Shown piece after piece: positions 9,268 to 18,165 of a DNA stretch of 64,000 bases. Numbering within the stretch: position 1 is the first letter of the stretch; each line of letters opens with the position of its first letter. Below the pieces are notes generated by a model. It saw only the letters and a list, made by a program, of their open reading frames with translations. It ran no database searches and was not told where the DNA came from. The stretch comes from Opitutaceae bacterium (GTDB lineage Bacteria; Verrucomicrobiota; Verrucomicrobiia; Opitutales; Opitutaceae): the NCBI GenBank assembly GCA_028280945.1, contig JANQKV010000037.1, forward strand, positions 1-64,000, in the 5' to 3' direction. Made by a program: the position numbers and the translations under genes.

Positions 9268-9786
9268 GATCGGGGGAATAGGGGGTACGCTGAAAAATGC
9301 TTCTTTTGTGCTAGGCCGCTTAGCTATCAGGGGAACTCCGGGATCGCTTCGACATTCGATGCCGCTTCGGTCGCTTTCCGGTTGGCCAGACCCACGGCCA
9401 TACGATCGCCCAGTCATTAAGCGTTTCTTATCCTAAGTCTCAAACAATCCTGTCGAAGAATCTTATTCTGCTTCTACTCCCGATCGTGTGAAGACATGAA
9501 CCAGCGTTGCGAATGCAATCCAGTGGTTCACTGGCAAAAGGGCTTTAGGCTTAAGTCAGTCTGACTTTTATCTCTTTTATGAATAGCGTTTTATGATTCG
9601 ATTATCGGATTTCTTGTTCGATAACGTCGAGATTCAAACAAGGTAAGAGAGCCAGTTGACCCGAGAACGTTAGCAAAACTGCTCGGCGAATTCCATAGGG
9701 ATCTCACCTTATTTTGATTAGGAGTCTTAATCTTTAGTTTTTTAGTATATACAATTATAATTCAAACATCCGCTTTGCATGACGCA

Positions 9787-9903
9787 TAAGGAGGCAACAA
9801 GAATTCCCTTATCCACGCAGTGGGTGCACCTCCTTAAACTCGGGTTTGGACCCTCAGTGCTTCCGTGGTCGTCCCTCAAAATCCAAACCCAAAAAATAAG
9901 GAG
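9787..9903. repeat. Mutually exclusive stem-loops
   Basis: Segment A (taaggagg, 9787-9794) can pair with B (cctcctta, 9829-9836). B can instead pair with C (taaggag, 9897-9903), and this second stem is reinforced by gggtttgga (9842-9850) pairing with tccaaaccc (9882-9890). The geometry is like an attenuator or a transposon-end hairpin. No peptide leader or terminator U-tract is obvious. Confidence 0.5.
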
Positions 9904-10027
9904 TCCGAGGGGATTGGCTCTCCCGCTGCGCGGATGTCCGATGTCGTGCGTCAGGCTCGAAATTCGCCCTTGGCTGCATCCCTTCTTCAATTCGGATGAA
10001 ATCATCGTGAATCCCCCGTCGCTGAAG

Positions 10028-10053
10028 CTCTGGCGGACTACCGTCCACCGAAG
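10028..10053. repeat. REP-like hairpin
   Basis: ctctggcggac and gtccaccgaag form an 11-position stem (eight Watson-Crick pairs, one G-T wobble, two mismatches) around the loop tacc. It is intergenic and GC-rich, typical of REP-like palindromes. Repetition elsewhere in the genome cannot be tested here. Confidence 0.45.
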
Positions 10054-10262
10054 CCTTTGGCGAAGGGCGATGAGCCAGGCATTGGGGGATTGAGTCGGGC
10101 GTAAGCGATCTTCGCTCCCGAAACAACGGAGGACTCACAGCCGAAATTCTCGCCTCTCCGTGAAATCGAAATCTGTTAGTTCAAGTAAGCCAAGGACATG
10201 ATCGATCCACTATTTCCGAAGGATCATTGCCTGTGGAACCGTCCCTATCACGCTTCCCCTTA

Positions 10263-10988
10263 ATGCCTTCCTCTCAAAGTGTAGACAACCCACTCGTGGT
10301 CGCTCGTGACTTGGCCAAGATTTATGGTTCGGGTCACGCGGCGGTGCATGCGTTGCGGGGCGTGGATCTGGATCTGCCGCGCGGGGAATTGATTGTGCTC
10401 CTAGGTGCATCGGGCTCGGGAAAGTCCACCTTGCTCAACCTGATCGGAGGTTTGGACAACCCGACGCGGGGCCGGCTCGAATACCGGGGTTGGGACGTGG
10501 CCAAGGCCGATGAGGAAGGACTGACCGCTTATCGCCGCGATGTGGTGGGTTTCGTGTTTCAATTCTACAACCTGATCGCGAGCCTGACCGCCCGCGAAAA
10601 CATCGCTCTCATCACCGAGGTTTCGCGGGATCCCATGTCGCCCGATGAAGCGCTTAAACTGGTCGACCTGACGGATCGGGCGCACCACTTCCCGGCACAG
10701 TTGTCGGGGGGCGAGCAGCAGCGGGTCGCCATTGCCCGCGCCATCGCCAAGCGACCGGAACTGTTGTTGTGCGACGAACCCACCGGCGCCCTCGATGTGA
10801 AAACCGGCATGCTTGTGCTGGAGGCGATTCAGCGGATCAACCGCGAGATCGGCACCCTCACCCTCGTGATCACCCACAACGCCGTGCTGGCCGAAATGGC
10901 GGACCGTGTCTTCACCATGTCCGACGGCCAGCTTGAACTGGCGCGGGTCAACACCAGCCCCCGCCCCGTTCGGGAACTTTCGTGGTAA
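10263..10988 (+). CDS. ABC transporter ATP-binding protein (MacB/LolD type)
   Basis: This 241-residue ATPase is the energy subunit of an FtsX/MacB-class ABC system. Walker A is GASGSGKST, the Q-loop is FVFQFYN, the signature is [14 protein letters not shown], Walker B is [12 protein letters not shown], and the switch His is in VITHN. I start at the ATG at 10263 ([19 protein letters not shown]); the ORF track starts 12 codons earlier at a TTG. It is followed after 18 bp by the permease gene and then an adaptor gene, so the three form one operon. MacB-class systems use ATP to drive conformational change across the periplasm (efflux of peptides or drugs, or lipoprotein release). The substrate is not evident. 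Confidence 0.9.
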   Translation: MPSSQSVDNPLVVARDLAKIYGSGHAAVHALRGVDLDLPRGELIVLLGASGSGKSTLLNLIGGLDNPTRGRLEYRGWDVAKADEEGLTAYRRDVVGFVFQFYNLIASLTARENIALITEVSRDPMSPDEALKLVDLTDRAHHFPAQLSGGEQQRVAIARAIAKRPELLLCDEPTGALDVKTGMLVLEAIQRINREIGTLTLVITHNAVLAEMADRVFTMSDGQLELARVNTSPRPVRELSW

Positions 10989-11006
10989 CCAACAATCGGA
11001 TACGAA

Positions 11007-13370
11007 ATGGATCTGCTGGACCTTAAACTGCTGCGCGACCTGCGCGCGTTGAAGTCGCAGGCCTTGGCGGTGTCGCTGGTCATGGCCTGCGGTCTGGCCA
11101 TGATGATCATGACCCGCAGCCTGATCCAGTCGCTCAACGAGGCGCGCGAGGGTTATTATGAGAAACACCGCTTCGCCAAGGTCTTTGCCGAGTTGAAGCG
11201 AGCTCCCGCAAGTCTGCGTGAACAAATCGCGGCCATACCCGGGGTTGCCGCCGTGGAAACCGGCATCGAGGTGAGTGTAACGCTCGATCTGCCCGACTTG
11301 ATCGAGCCTGCTTCGGGACTGATCAACGCGGTGCCGGAACGCCGGCCGGTGCTGCTCAATCAGCTCTACCTGCGCCGGGGCAAACTGCTCGAAGGGACGG
11401 GCACCGGCGAAGTGCTCGTAAGCGAAGCATTCGCCGAAGCAAACCGACTGGAACCCGGCGATGAAATTGCGGCGATTTTGAACGGCCGGCGGCAGGAACT
11501 GCGCGTCGCCGGGATCGTGCTCGCTCCGCAATACGTGTTTGAGGCCCGGCCCGGATCGGCGCTGCCCGACAACCGGACTTTTGGCATATTTTGGATGCGC
11601 GAACAGGAACTGGCCGAAGCGTTCAACCTCGAGGGCGCGTTCAACGACGTTGCCCTTTCGCTGGCGCCGGGAGCTTCGGAGCCGGAGGTCATCGCGGCAT
11701 TGGACCGCCTGCTCAAACCCTACGGAGGACTGGGCGCCTACGGTCGCTCGGAACATCCTTCGGACATCCGGGTTGACGATGAAATTCGGGTGCTGGAAGG
11801 CCTGTCGTTCGGCTTTCCGCTGGTGTTTTTGAGTGTGGCGGCGTTCATGACCCACTCGGTGATGAGTCGGCAGATTGCGTTGCAACGCGAACAGATCGCC
11901 ATCCTCAAGGCCTTTGGTTTCGCGAACCGCACCATTGCCTGGCACTTCATCAAGTTTGCCCTTGTCATCGTGGTCGTGGGCACCGGCCTGGGCACCCTCG
12001 GCGGGTTCGCCCTTGGACTGCAGCTGGTCGACATGTATCACCTGTTCTTCCGGTTTCCCGCGTTGGAGTTTGTGCCGGCAACGGGAGCGATTGCCGGCGC
12101 CCTGGTCGCGAGTTCGGCAGCCGCCCTGATCGGTGTTGCCAGTGCGGTGCGCAAAGTCGTGCGGCTGTCGCCGGCCCAGGCCATGCGGCCGGAGCCACCG
12201 GCGAGTTTTCGTCCCGCCATCGCCGAACGTATGGGATTGGCGCGCTACCTGACGGTTTCGGTGCGCATGGCGCTGCGCAATATCGAACGGAAACCCTGGC
12301 AGGCCGTCTTCACGTGCGCGGCGCTCGCCATGGCCACGGGTATCCTCATTATCCCCAACGCCTTCCGGGATGGCGTGAGGCACATCCTGGATTTCCAGTG
12401 GGACATCGTGCAGCGCCAGACCGTCACGGTTTCCCTGGTCGAACCGGGTCCGCTGCGGGCGGCTCATGACTTCGCCCAATTGCCCGGGGTCATCCACACG
12501 GAGCCCTTTCGCACTGTGTCGATCGAGATGTCCGCCGGCCATCAGTCCCGGCGGCTCGCGCTGCACGGGGTGATCGATCGGGGCGACCTCAATCGAGTGA
12601 TCGGGCGGGACGGGCGCCCGTTCTCCGTGAAGGGACAGGGGCTCATCATTTCCGAAGCCCTCGGTGAAACCCTTGGTATCCAACCTGGCGATACGGTATC
12701 CATTCAGGTATTACAGGGCCGGCGGCGCGAGGTGGCGCTGCCGGTGGGGGGATTTTCGCAGGACTTCGCCGGCATAGCCGCGTTCATGGAACTGGACGCC
12801 CTCAACCGCCTGCTGGGTGAAGGCGACCGGATCACGGGCGCGTTCATGAGCGTCGCCGGCGGGCAGTGGGACACGTTTTTGCACAGTCTCAAGGAGACGC
12901 CGCAGGCCGCGGGGGTCGTGATCAAAAACGCGATGCGGCAGAGCTTCCGCAAAACGACCGCCGAAAGCATCGGCCTGATCCAGGTCATCTACTCGACCTT
13001 CGCCACGGTGGTGGCGTTTGGCATCGTCTACAACAGTGCACGCATCGCGCTTTCGGAACGCGCCCGCGAACTGGCCACACTGCGGGTGCTGGGTTTCAGT
13101 CAGGGCGACGTTGGCAGCGTATTGGTCGGCGAACTGGTGCTGCTGGCCGCCATCGCCCTCCCCCTCGGCCTGTGGGTCGGCTCCGGCATGGCCGCGCTGT
13201 TGATCGAAAGCATCAATACCGAAACCGTGCGTCTTCCGCTGGTGCTGTCTTCGTCCAACTACGCCTATGCCACCCTGGTGATTGTGGTCGCGACCACCTT
13301 CTCGGCGCTGGTCGCCTGCCGAAAACTCAACCAACTCGATTTGGTCGGAGCCTTGAAAGCGGCCGAGTGA
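11007..13370 (+). CDS. FtsX-family ABC transporter permease, two FtsX domains
   Basis: The 787-residue inner-membrane protein starts MDLLDLKLLRDLRALKSQALAVSLVMACGLAMMIM, an N-terminal transmembrane helix. A large extracytoplasmic domain follows (about residues 50-250), then three helices of a first FtsX domain (FGFPLVFLSVAAFMTHSVM and after). A second copy has its own N-terminal helix (AVFTCAALAMATGILIIPN), periplasmic domain, and C-terminal helices (IQVIYSTFATVVAFGIVYNSARIALSERARELATLRVLGFS, a diagnostic FtsX stretch). This double-FtsX layout matches permeases found with HlyD-type adaptors. It is partnered by the ATPase upstream and the adaptor 33 bp downstream. Confidence 0.9.
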   Translation: MDLLDLKLLRDLRALKSQALAVSLVMACGLAMMIMTRSLIQSLNEAREGYYEKHRFAKVFAELKRAPASLREQIAAIPGVAAVETGIEVSVTLDLPDLIEPASGLINAVPERRPVLLNQLYLRRGKLLEGTGTGEVLVSEAFAEANRLEPGDEIAAILNGRRQELRVAGIVLAPQYVFEARPGSALPDNRTFGIFWMREQELAEAFNLEGAFNDVALSLAPGASEPEVIAALDRLLKPYGGLGAYGRSEHPSDIRVDDEIRVLEGLSFGFPLVFLSVAAFMTHSVMSRQIALQREQIAILKAFGFANRTIAWHFIKFALVIVVVGTGLGTLGGFALGLQLVDMYHLFFRFPALEFVPATGAIAGALVASSAAALIGVASAVRKVVRLSPAQAMRPEPPASFRPAIAERMGLARYLTVSVRMALRNIERKPWQAVFTCAALAMATGILIIPNAFRDGVRHILDFQWDIVQRQTVTVSLVEPGPLRAAHDFAQLPGVIHTEPFRTVSIEMSAGHQSRRLALHGVIDRGDLNRVIGRDGRPFSVKGQGLIISEALGETLGIQPGDTVSIQVLQGRRREVALPVGGFSQDFAGIAAFMELDALNRLLGEGDRITGAFMSVAGGQWDTFLHSLKETPQAAGVVIKNAMRQSFRKTTAESIGLIQVIYSTFATVVAFGIVYNSARIALSERARELATLRVLGFSQGDVGSVLVGELVLLAAIALPLGLWVGSGMAALLIESINTETVRLPLVLSSSNYAYATLVIVVATTFSALVACRKLNQLDLVGALKAAE

Positions 13371-13403
13371 TGCGCTGAGTAATCCCCTGCCACACCTCCT
13401 GCC

Positions 13404-14648
13404 ATGGCCGAAGCCGACAATACTCCCTTTGATCCCACCATGGGCGACCAGCATCAGCGTCGCCGCAAATGGTGGCGTTACGTGGCCGGCACCGTACTGG
13501 TCGCGTTGATTGTGGCAGGCATGTGGCCTTCCGCGATTCCCGTGGAAACGGATTTGGTGCGGCGCGGGGATTTGGTCGTCACCGTCAATGAAGAGGGCAT
13601 GACCCAGGTGCGCCATCGGTATGTGGTTTCAGCGCCGGCTGCCGGCCAACTCCGCCGGGTCGACCTCAAGCCCGGAGCCACGGTGATCGCGGGCGAAACG
13701 GTATTGGCTGTGCTCGAACCCGCAGGAGGCGACATCCTGGACCGCCGCAGCCGGGCGCAAGCTGAGGCCCGCGTGCGGGCGGCCGAAAGCCAGGTCGCCC
13801 AGGCCGAGGCTCAGCGGGAACGCGCGGCGGCCGCCCTCGACTTGGCCCGCGCAGAGGCGAAACGGCAAGGCGCCCTCGCCAACCAAAATCTCATTTCCCA
13901 ACAACAGCTGGATGTGACACTCAACCAGGAACGCACAGCCGCCCAGGACGACCGCGCGTCGGCTTTTGCCCTGCAAATCGCCCAACATGAACTGGAACAG
14001 GCGCAGGCGGTCTTGGACCGGGGGAGCAGCTCCGCCGCCGACCCGAGAGCGTTGATCACCCTCACCTCCCCCGTGAATGGCCGGGTGCTGCGGGTCATGC
14101 AGGAAAGTTCCCGCGTCGTCACCAGTGGCATGCCGATTCTGGAGGTGGGCGACTCCACCGACCTGGAAGTCCGGGTCGAGGTGCTTTCGCGCGACGGCGT
14201 TGCCATCGAGTCGGGCGCCCGGATGTGGCTGGAACAATGGGGCGGCGACGATGAATTGGAGGCGCGCGTGCGTTGGGTGGAACCGGCTGCCTTCACGAAG
14301 GTTTCGGCCCTCGGTGTAGAAGAGCAGCGGGTGAATGTGCTGGGCGACCTTGTTTCACCAGTCGAGGAACGCACCGCTCTGGGCGATGGGTTCAGGGTGG
14401 AAGCCAGAATTGAAAAAGCGCGCCTCGAGGATGTGGTCATCGCACCGGCGGGAGCCCTCTTCCAAAATGGCGAAGCATGGTCCACGTTTGTGGTCGCAGG
14501 AGGTGTGGTTGAACGGCGGCCGGTAGAGGTCGGCCTCACCAACGGGCTCGAGACTCAGATAACCTCCGGTTTGGAAACGGGCGAGGAGCTGGTGCTCTAC
14601 CCGGGGGACCGGATTATCGACGGTGCCCGGGTCGCCCCATTGGACTGA
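13404..14648 (+). CDS. HlyD/MacA-type periplasmic adaptor subunit
   Basis: 414 residues: a cytoplasmic N-terminus, one transmembrane helix (YVAGTVLVALIVAGMWPS, residues about 28-45), a lipoyl-like half (VSAPAAGQLRRVDLKPGATVIAGETVLAVLEP), a long Ala/Arg/Gln-rich coiled-coil hairpin (about 110-215, QAEARVRAAESQVAQAEAQR), the second lipoyl half (LTSPVNGRVLRVMQESSRVV), then beta-barrel and membrane-proximal domains. It would bridge the ABC permease to an outer-membrane channel. No TolC-like gene is adjacent, so the channel must be encoded elsewhere. It is last in the ABC operon; a hairpin at 14686-14703 follows. Confidence 0.88.
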   Translation: MAEADNTPFDPTMGDQHQRRRKWWRYVAGTVLVALIVAGMWPSAIPVETDLVRRGDLVVTVNEEGMTQVRHRYVVSAPAAGQLRRVDLKPGATVIAGETVLAVLEPAGGDILDRRSRAQAEARVRAAESQVAQAEAQRERAAAALDLARAEAKRQGALANQNLISQQQLDVTLNQERTAAQDDRASAFALQIAQHELEQAQAVLDRGSSSAADPRALITLTSPVNGRVLRVMQESSRVVTSGMPILEVGDSTDLEVRVEVLSRDGVAIESGARMWLEQWGGDDELEARVRWVEPAAFTKVSALGVEEQRVNVLGDLVSPVEERTALGDGFRVEARIEKARLEDVVIAPAGALFQNGEAWSTFVVAGGVVERRPVEVGLTNGLETQITSGLETGEELVLYPGDRIIDGARVAPLD

Positions 14649-14685
14649 CCCTTAACCATCTGCCCTCCAACACTAAACGACGGCA

Positions 14686-14703
14686 TGTCACCATAATGGT
14701 GAC
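14686..14703. terminator. Palindrome after the ABC operon, possible terminator or REP element
   Basis: tgtcaccataatggtgac: gtcacc and ggtgac can form a stem with loop ataat, followed by tttta. It lies 38 bp after the adaptor stop. The U-run is short, so termination would be weak. The same TGTCAC-N7-GTGAC core recurs inside oleD, which favours a dispersed repeat. Confidence 0.4.
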
Positions 14704-14817
14704 TTTTAATCCGTGAACGGGAAAGGGTTGGAGACAGAGGTCGAGAGTGTGCGGAGCTGATGCCTGCGCGAAATGGCTTTGCTTTGCAGGGGCAAGCGCG
14801 TTCGGTCTGACAATTCG

Positions 14818-16176
14818 ATGCCCTCGCCTACCGACACAATCGCAGCTCCCGCCACCCCGACCGGCACATCCGCCGTGGCGCTCGTGCGGGTGAGCGGACC
14901 TGCCTGTCTTGAGCTGGGACCCGCGATCTTCCGTGAGACCCTGGAGCCGCGCGAGGCCACCCACCTGCCCTACCATGATCAGGCGGGTGAGATTGTGGAC
15001 GATGTCCTGGTGACCTACTTTGCCGAACCCCGCTCCTACACCGGCGAACACGTCTTGGAGATTTCGACCCACGGCAACCCAGCGATCATTCAACTTGTTC
15101 TGGATGATCTATTTAAGCGAGGTTGCCGAGCGGCGGATCCCGGTGAATTCACCCGGCGGGCTTTCCTCAATGGCAACCTTGACCTGAGCCAAGCCGAGGC
15201 GGTGATGGACCTGATCCATGCGCGCAGTGCACGGGCAATCGCAGCAGCGAACCAGCAGCTTCGAGGCAGCTTGGGGCAACACATGGCCAAGATCACGGAC
15301 GAGTTGCTGCTCGGTTTGGCTCGAGTGGAAGCCTACATCGACTTCCCCGAGGAAGATCTGCCGACGGAAGATCGGCGGATTGTGGCCGAGCTTTTGGACT
15401 CTGTTCTACGTGGAACAAAACGCCTCCTGGCGACCCACCGCTATGGTGACATGCTACGCGACGGGATCAAAACCGTGATACTGGGCGAACCCAACGCCGG
15501 CAAAAGCTCATTGATGAATGCGCTGCTGGGCCGGGATCGAGCGTTGGTCAGTGACCAACCCGGCACCACCCGTGATTATTTGGAGGAAGCCGTCATGGTC
15601 GGCCCGCACTGGCTGCGGCTGATCGACACAGCCGGGCTCAATCCGGATCCGGGCGAGATCGAACGCCAGGGCATCGCCAAAACCTTTGAGCGGGTGGCGG
15701 AGGCGGATTTGGTTCTACTCGTCTTTGACGTGACTCGCCCCACTCCACCGTTGCCGGGCGAACTCAGGGGCCGGCTGAATCCGGAACATACGCGAATTCT
15801 GCTCAACAAGGTCGACCTCTTGGAACGTTCGGCGGCGAAGGCGGTCGCGCCGGAAGGCTTCAAGAGCCTGGAGATTTCGGCGTTAACAGAGACTGGATTG
15901 ACCGATCTCGAAGCGGAAATCGTGGCTTGGGCGGATGCCTTGGGACCGACCAATCAGAACGATCAGATCGCGGTGAATGCCCGCCATGCCGACGCCCTGC
16001 GCCGGGCGATTGAAGGGCTGGAATCCGCCCTCACCCACTTGGGTGCAAACGGTCCCACCGAGCTGATGGCAAGTGATCTGCGCAGCACTTTGGAGGCATT
16101 GGGAGAAATCTCCGGGCGCATCGACAACGAAGAGGTGTTGGATCGCCTTTTTTCCACCTTTTGTATTGGTAAATAA
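14818..16176 (+). CDS. mnmE: tRNA modification GTPase MnmE
   Basis: With MnmG, MnmE installs the (carboxymethyl)aminomethyl group on U34 of certain tRNAs. I start at the ATG at 14818 (MPSPTDTIAAPATPTGTSAVALVRVSG), matching the family N-terminus; the track's start adds 15 non-homologous residues. Visible parts: the N-terminal folate-binding domain with GEFTRRAFLNGNLDLSQAEAV, a helical domain, and a G domain with G1 GEPNAGKSS, G2 region GTTRDYLEE, G3 DTAG and G4 NKVD. The C-terminus ends in the family's FCxGK signature (FCIGK), whose Cys is functionally important. Its stop TAA directly abuts the mnmG ATG, so the two are translationally coupled. A one-mismatch parS-like site lies inside the gene at 15402. 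Confidence 0.97.
   Translation: MPSPTDTIAAPATPTGTSAVALVRVSGPACLELGPAIFRETLEPREATHLPYHDQAGEIVDDVLVTYFAEPRSYTGEHVLEISTHGNPAIIQLVLDDLFKRGCRAADPGEFTRRAFLNGNLDLSQAEAVMDLIHARSARAIAAANQQLRGSLGQHMAKITDELLLGLARVEAYIDFPEEDLPTEDRRIVAELLDSVLRGTKRLLATHRYGDMLRDGIKTVILGEPNAGKSSLMNALLGRDRALVSDQPGTTRDYLEEAVMVGPHWLRLIDTAGLNPDPGEIERQGIAKTFERVAEADLVLLVFDVTRPTPPLPGELRGRLNPEHTRILLNKVDLLERSAAKAVAPEGFKSLEISALTETGLTDLEAEIVAWADALGPTNQNDQIAVNARHADALRRAIEGLESALTHLGANGPTELMASDLRSTLEALGEISGRIDNEEVLDRLFSTFCIGK
15402..15417. promoter_or_regulatory. Degenerate parS-like site inside mnmE
   Basis: tgttctacgtggaaca differs at one base from the bacterial parS consensus TGTTNCACGTGNAACA (CACGTG core changed to TACGTG). It is read in frame as SVLRGTK. 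It lies 1.5 kb from the perfect site in mnmG, which raises the chance that it is a real secondary ParB site. Confidence 0.4.
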
Positions 16177-16200
16177 ATGATATACAATAATTTACCATAC
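16163..16200 (+). promoter_or_regulatory. Hairpin enclosing the mnmG start codon
   Basis: gtattggtaaat and atttaccatac pair with one bulge, leaving the mnmE stop and the mnmG ATG (16177) in the loop. The segment is AT-rich in a GC-rich region and has no Shine-Dalgarno. A role in translational coupling or start-site accessibility is inferred. Confidence 0.4.
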
Positions 16201-18069
16201 GATGTGATTGTTTGTGGCGCCGGCCACGCCGGTTGCGAGGCTGCCTTGGCGGCGGCTCGAATGGGTGCCTCCACCCTGCTCCTCACCGGTAACATCGACA
16301 CCGTTGCCGCCATGAGTTGCAACCCCGCGATCGGAGGCCAGGCCAAGGGGCATATGGTTCGCGAGATTGATGCTCTCGGCGGCGAGATGGCCATCAACAC
16401 GGATGTCACGGCAATCCAGTTTCGACTGCTCAATGAGTCGAAGGGGTTGGCGGTCCAGGCACCACGAGCTCAGGCCGACAAAAAGGCTTACCAGTTCCGG
16501 ATGAAACACACGCTGGAATGGCAGCCCCATCTACAGCTCTTTCAGGCTACGGTCACCGGATTGGTCTTCAAACACGGCAAGGTCACCGGTGTGCGAACCA
16601 ATCTCGATATCGAATTTACCGGAACCACGGTGATCGTGACCACGGGCACATTTTTGCGCGCCCTCATGCACGTCGGCCAAAACAAAACGGAAGGAGGCCG
16701 CATGGGCGATTTTACCGCCAAGACCCTGTCCGGCAGTTTTGAGGAAGCCGGGATAGAGTTGGAGCGGCTGAAAACGGGCACCCCACCCCGTTTGCTGGGC
16801 CGGAGTCTGGACTTCAGTAAAATGAAGGAACAGCTCGGAGACGAGCGCCCCACCCGCTTTGCCTTTCACGACACCCGCCAGGATGAACAATTGTTCCACG
16901 TGGAACAATCCGGCGAAGAGCGCTTGGGTTGGAACCCGGGTACCAACCAAGTTTCATGCTGGATGACCTACACGACCGCCGAAACGGCGGAGATCGTGAA
17001 CCGCAACCTGACCAAGTCGCCCATGTATTCGGGCGAAATCCAAAGCACGGGCCCACGGTATTGTCCAAGCATCGAGGACAAGTTTGTACGGTTCGCCGAC
17101 AAACCGCGCCATCTACTGTTTTTGGAACCAGAGGGTCGTTCGACCAACGAATACTATATCAACGGTCTTTCCACGTCGCTACCGTTTGATGTCCAGATGC
17201 AGATGGTCCGATCGGTTCCCGGTTTGGAAAATGCGGAACTGCTGCGTCCGGCCTATGCGGTCGAATACGATTTCGCGCCGCCTACGCAGCTGCTGGCCTC
17301 GCTGGAGTCCAAAAAGGTCGAGAACCTGTTTTTCGCCGGCCAAATCAATGGAACCTCCGGATACGAGGAGGCAGCCGCGCAGGGACTGGTCGCAGGCGTG
17401 AATGCCGTCAACAAGGTGCGTGAGCGTGAACCTATGATCATTGGGCGGCATGAAGCCTACATCGGTGTGCTCATCGATGATCTGGTCACCAAGGGCACCA
17501 GGGAGCCGTATCGGATGTTTACCAGTAGGGCAGAGCACCGACTGCTGTTTAACCACGGGAGCGCCGAACACCGATTGATCAAACACGCCAGCGAGCATGG
17601 ACTGATAACCGCGGATCGATTTGAACGCATGAACGCAAAAGTTGAAGCCACGGCGCATTGGATCGACTGGGTGGAACAGAACCGGCCCGGAGGAGAGCAG
17701 GGGACTTACGGCGATCATTGGCGCCGGGCAACGATGGGGAAGGGGGCTTTTCCCGAAATGCCCGCCGACTACCATTTGTTGGATTACAATGTCCGCCAGG
17801 AAATCGAATATCGTGTCGCCTATCGCGGATATCTGGAACGCGAGCAAAAGCAGATCGCGAAGCTCTCGCACATCGAAAACGTGCGTATCCCCGGTAAAAT
17901 CAACTACCTGGAAATTCGTGGTTTGCGCAAGGAGAGCGCCCAAAAGCTTGCTGATGTCCAACCCGCCACCTTGGGGCAGGCGGGTCGCATCAGTGGAGTT
18001 AACCCTTCTGATATCAGCATCTTACTGATTTTCATCGAAACTCAACGGCGTGCAAAAACCACAGACTAA
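16177..18069 (+). CDS. mnmG: tRNA uridine 5-carboxymethylaminomethyl modification enzyme MnmG (GidA)
   Basis: The 630-residue FAD-dependent partner of MnmE. N-terminal FAD-binding motif [15 protein letters not shown]; then [44 protein letters not shown] (conserved Cys) and [16 protein letters not shown], all family hallmarks; the C-terminal helical domain ends [15 protein letters not shown]. Length is normal. Near residue 240 there is a short extra segment, [21 protein letters not shown], where many MnmG proteins go directly to the PC(W/Y)xTHT region. This segment is encoded by a perfect parS-like palindrome (16892-16907). The start ATG directly follows the mnmE stop and lies in a hairpin loop. 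Confidence 0.97.
   Translation: MIYNNLPYDVIVCGAGHAGCEAALAAARMGASTLLLTGNIDTVAAMSCNPAIGGQAKGHMVREIDALGGEMAINTDVTAIQFRLLNESKGLAVQAPRAQADKKAYQFRMKHTLEWQPHLQLFQATVTGLVFKHGKVTGVRTNLDIEFTGTTVIVTTGTFLRALMHVGQNKTEGGRMGDFTAKTLSGSFEEAGIELERLKTGTPPRLLGRSLDFSKMKEQLGDERPTRFAFHDTRQDEQLFHVEQSGEERLGWNPGTNQVSCWMTYTTAETAEIVNRNLTKSPMYSGEIQSTGPRYCPSIEDKFVRFADKPRHLLFLEPEGRSTNEYYINGLSTSLPFDVQMQMVRSVPGLENAELLRPAYAVEYDFAPPTQLLASLESKKVENLFFAGQINGTSGYEEAAAQGLVAGVNAVNKVREREPMIIGRHEAYIGVLIDDLVTKGTREPYRMFTSRAEHRLLFNHGSAEHRLIKHASEHGLITADRFERMNAKVEATAHWIDWVEQNRPGGEQGTYGDHWRRATMGKGAFPEMPADYHLLDYNVRQEIEYRVAYRGYLEREQKQIAKLSHIENVRIPGKINYLEIRGLRKESAQKLADVQPATLGQAGRISGVNPSDISILLIFIETQRRAKTTD
16892..16907. promoter_or_regulatory. 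parS chromosome-segregation site (ParB-binding) within mnmG
   Basis: tgttccacgtggaaca matches the bacterial parS consensus TGTTNCACGTGNAACA exactly and is embedded in a 20-bp perfect palindrome (16890-16909). It is known that parS sites cluster near the origin and that mnmG commonly neighbours parA-parB; both support the call. ParB binding itself is inferred. Confidence 0.8.
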
Positions 18070-18165
18070 AACGTTTTCGCAATCGTTTTGCGGACGCTGT
18101 AACAATTGTGAAACGGATCTGGTTTCGACTGTTACGAACGTTGAGTGCTTGTTACTTTCTTAAGA

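Larger units (their letters stand above)
9268..10262. other. Gene-free stretch of about 1 kb with strong inverted repeats
   Basis: I see no convincing coding region here. The short ORFs at 9742-10138 overlap on both strands and have unnatural composition. The left part (about 9420-9790) is AT-rich and unstructured by eye. From 9786 to 9903 there are two competing inverted repeats, and at 10028-10053 there is an 11-bp-arm hairpin. The stretch separates the leftward exported-protein cluster from the rightward ABC transporter operon, so promoters for both should lie here, but I cannot assign -35/-10 boxes with confidence. A structured RNA or a repeat-element remnant are both possible. Confidence 0.6.

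Noticed and set aside
9930-10010. Minus-strand gggatgcagccaagggcg resembling part of SRP RNA
   Set aside because: Only a short stretch resembles the SRP core; the GGAA tetraloop and flanking helices are not found.
9779-10138. Small ORFs on both strands in the gene-free region
   Set aside because: Overlapping in all frames, no start context, composition unlike proteins of this genome; better explained as a structured or repeat sequence.
10401-12683. 760-aa minus-strand ORF
   Set aside because: Antisense to the ABC ATPase and permease genes, rich in H, R, G, Q; a GC-driven shadow.
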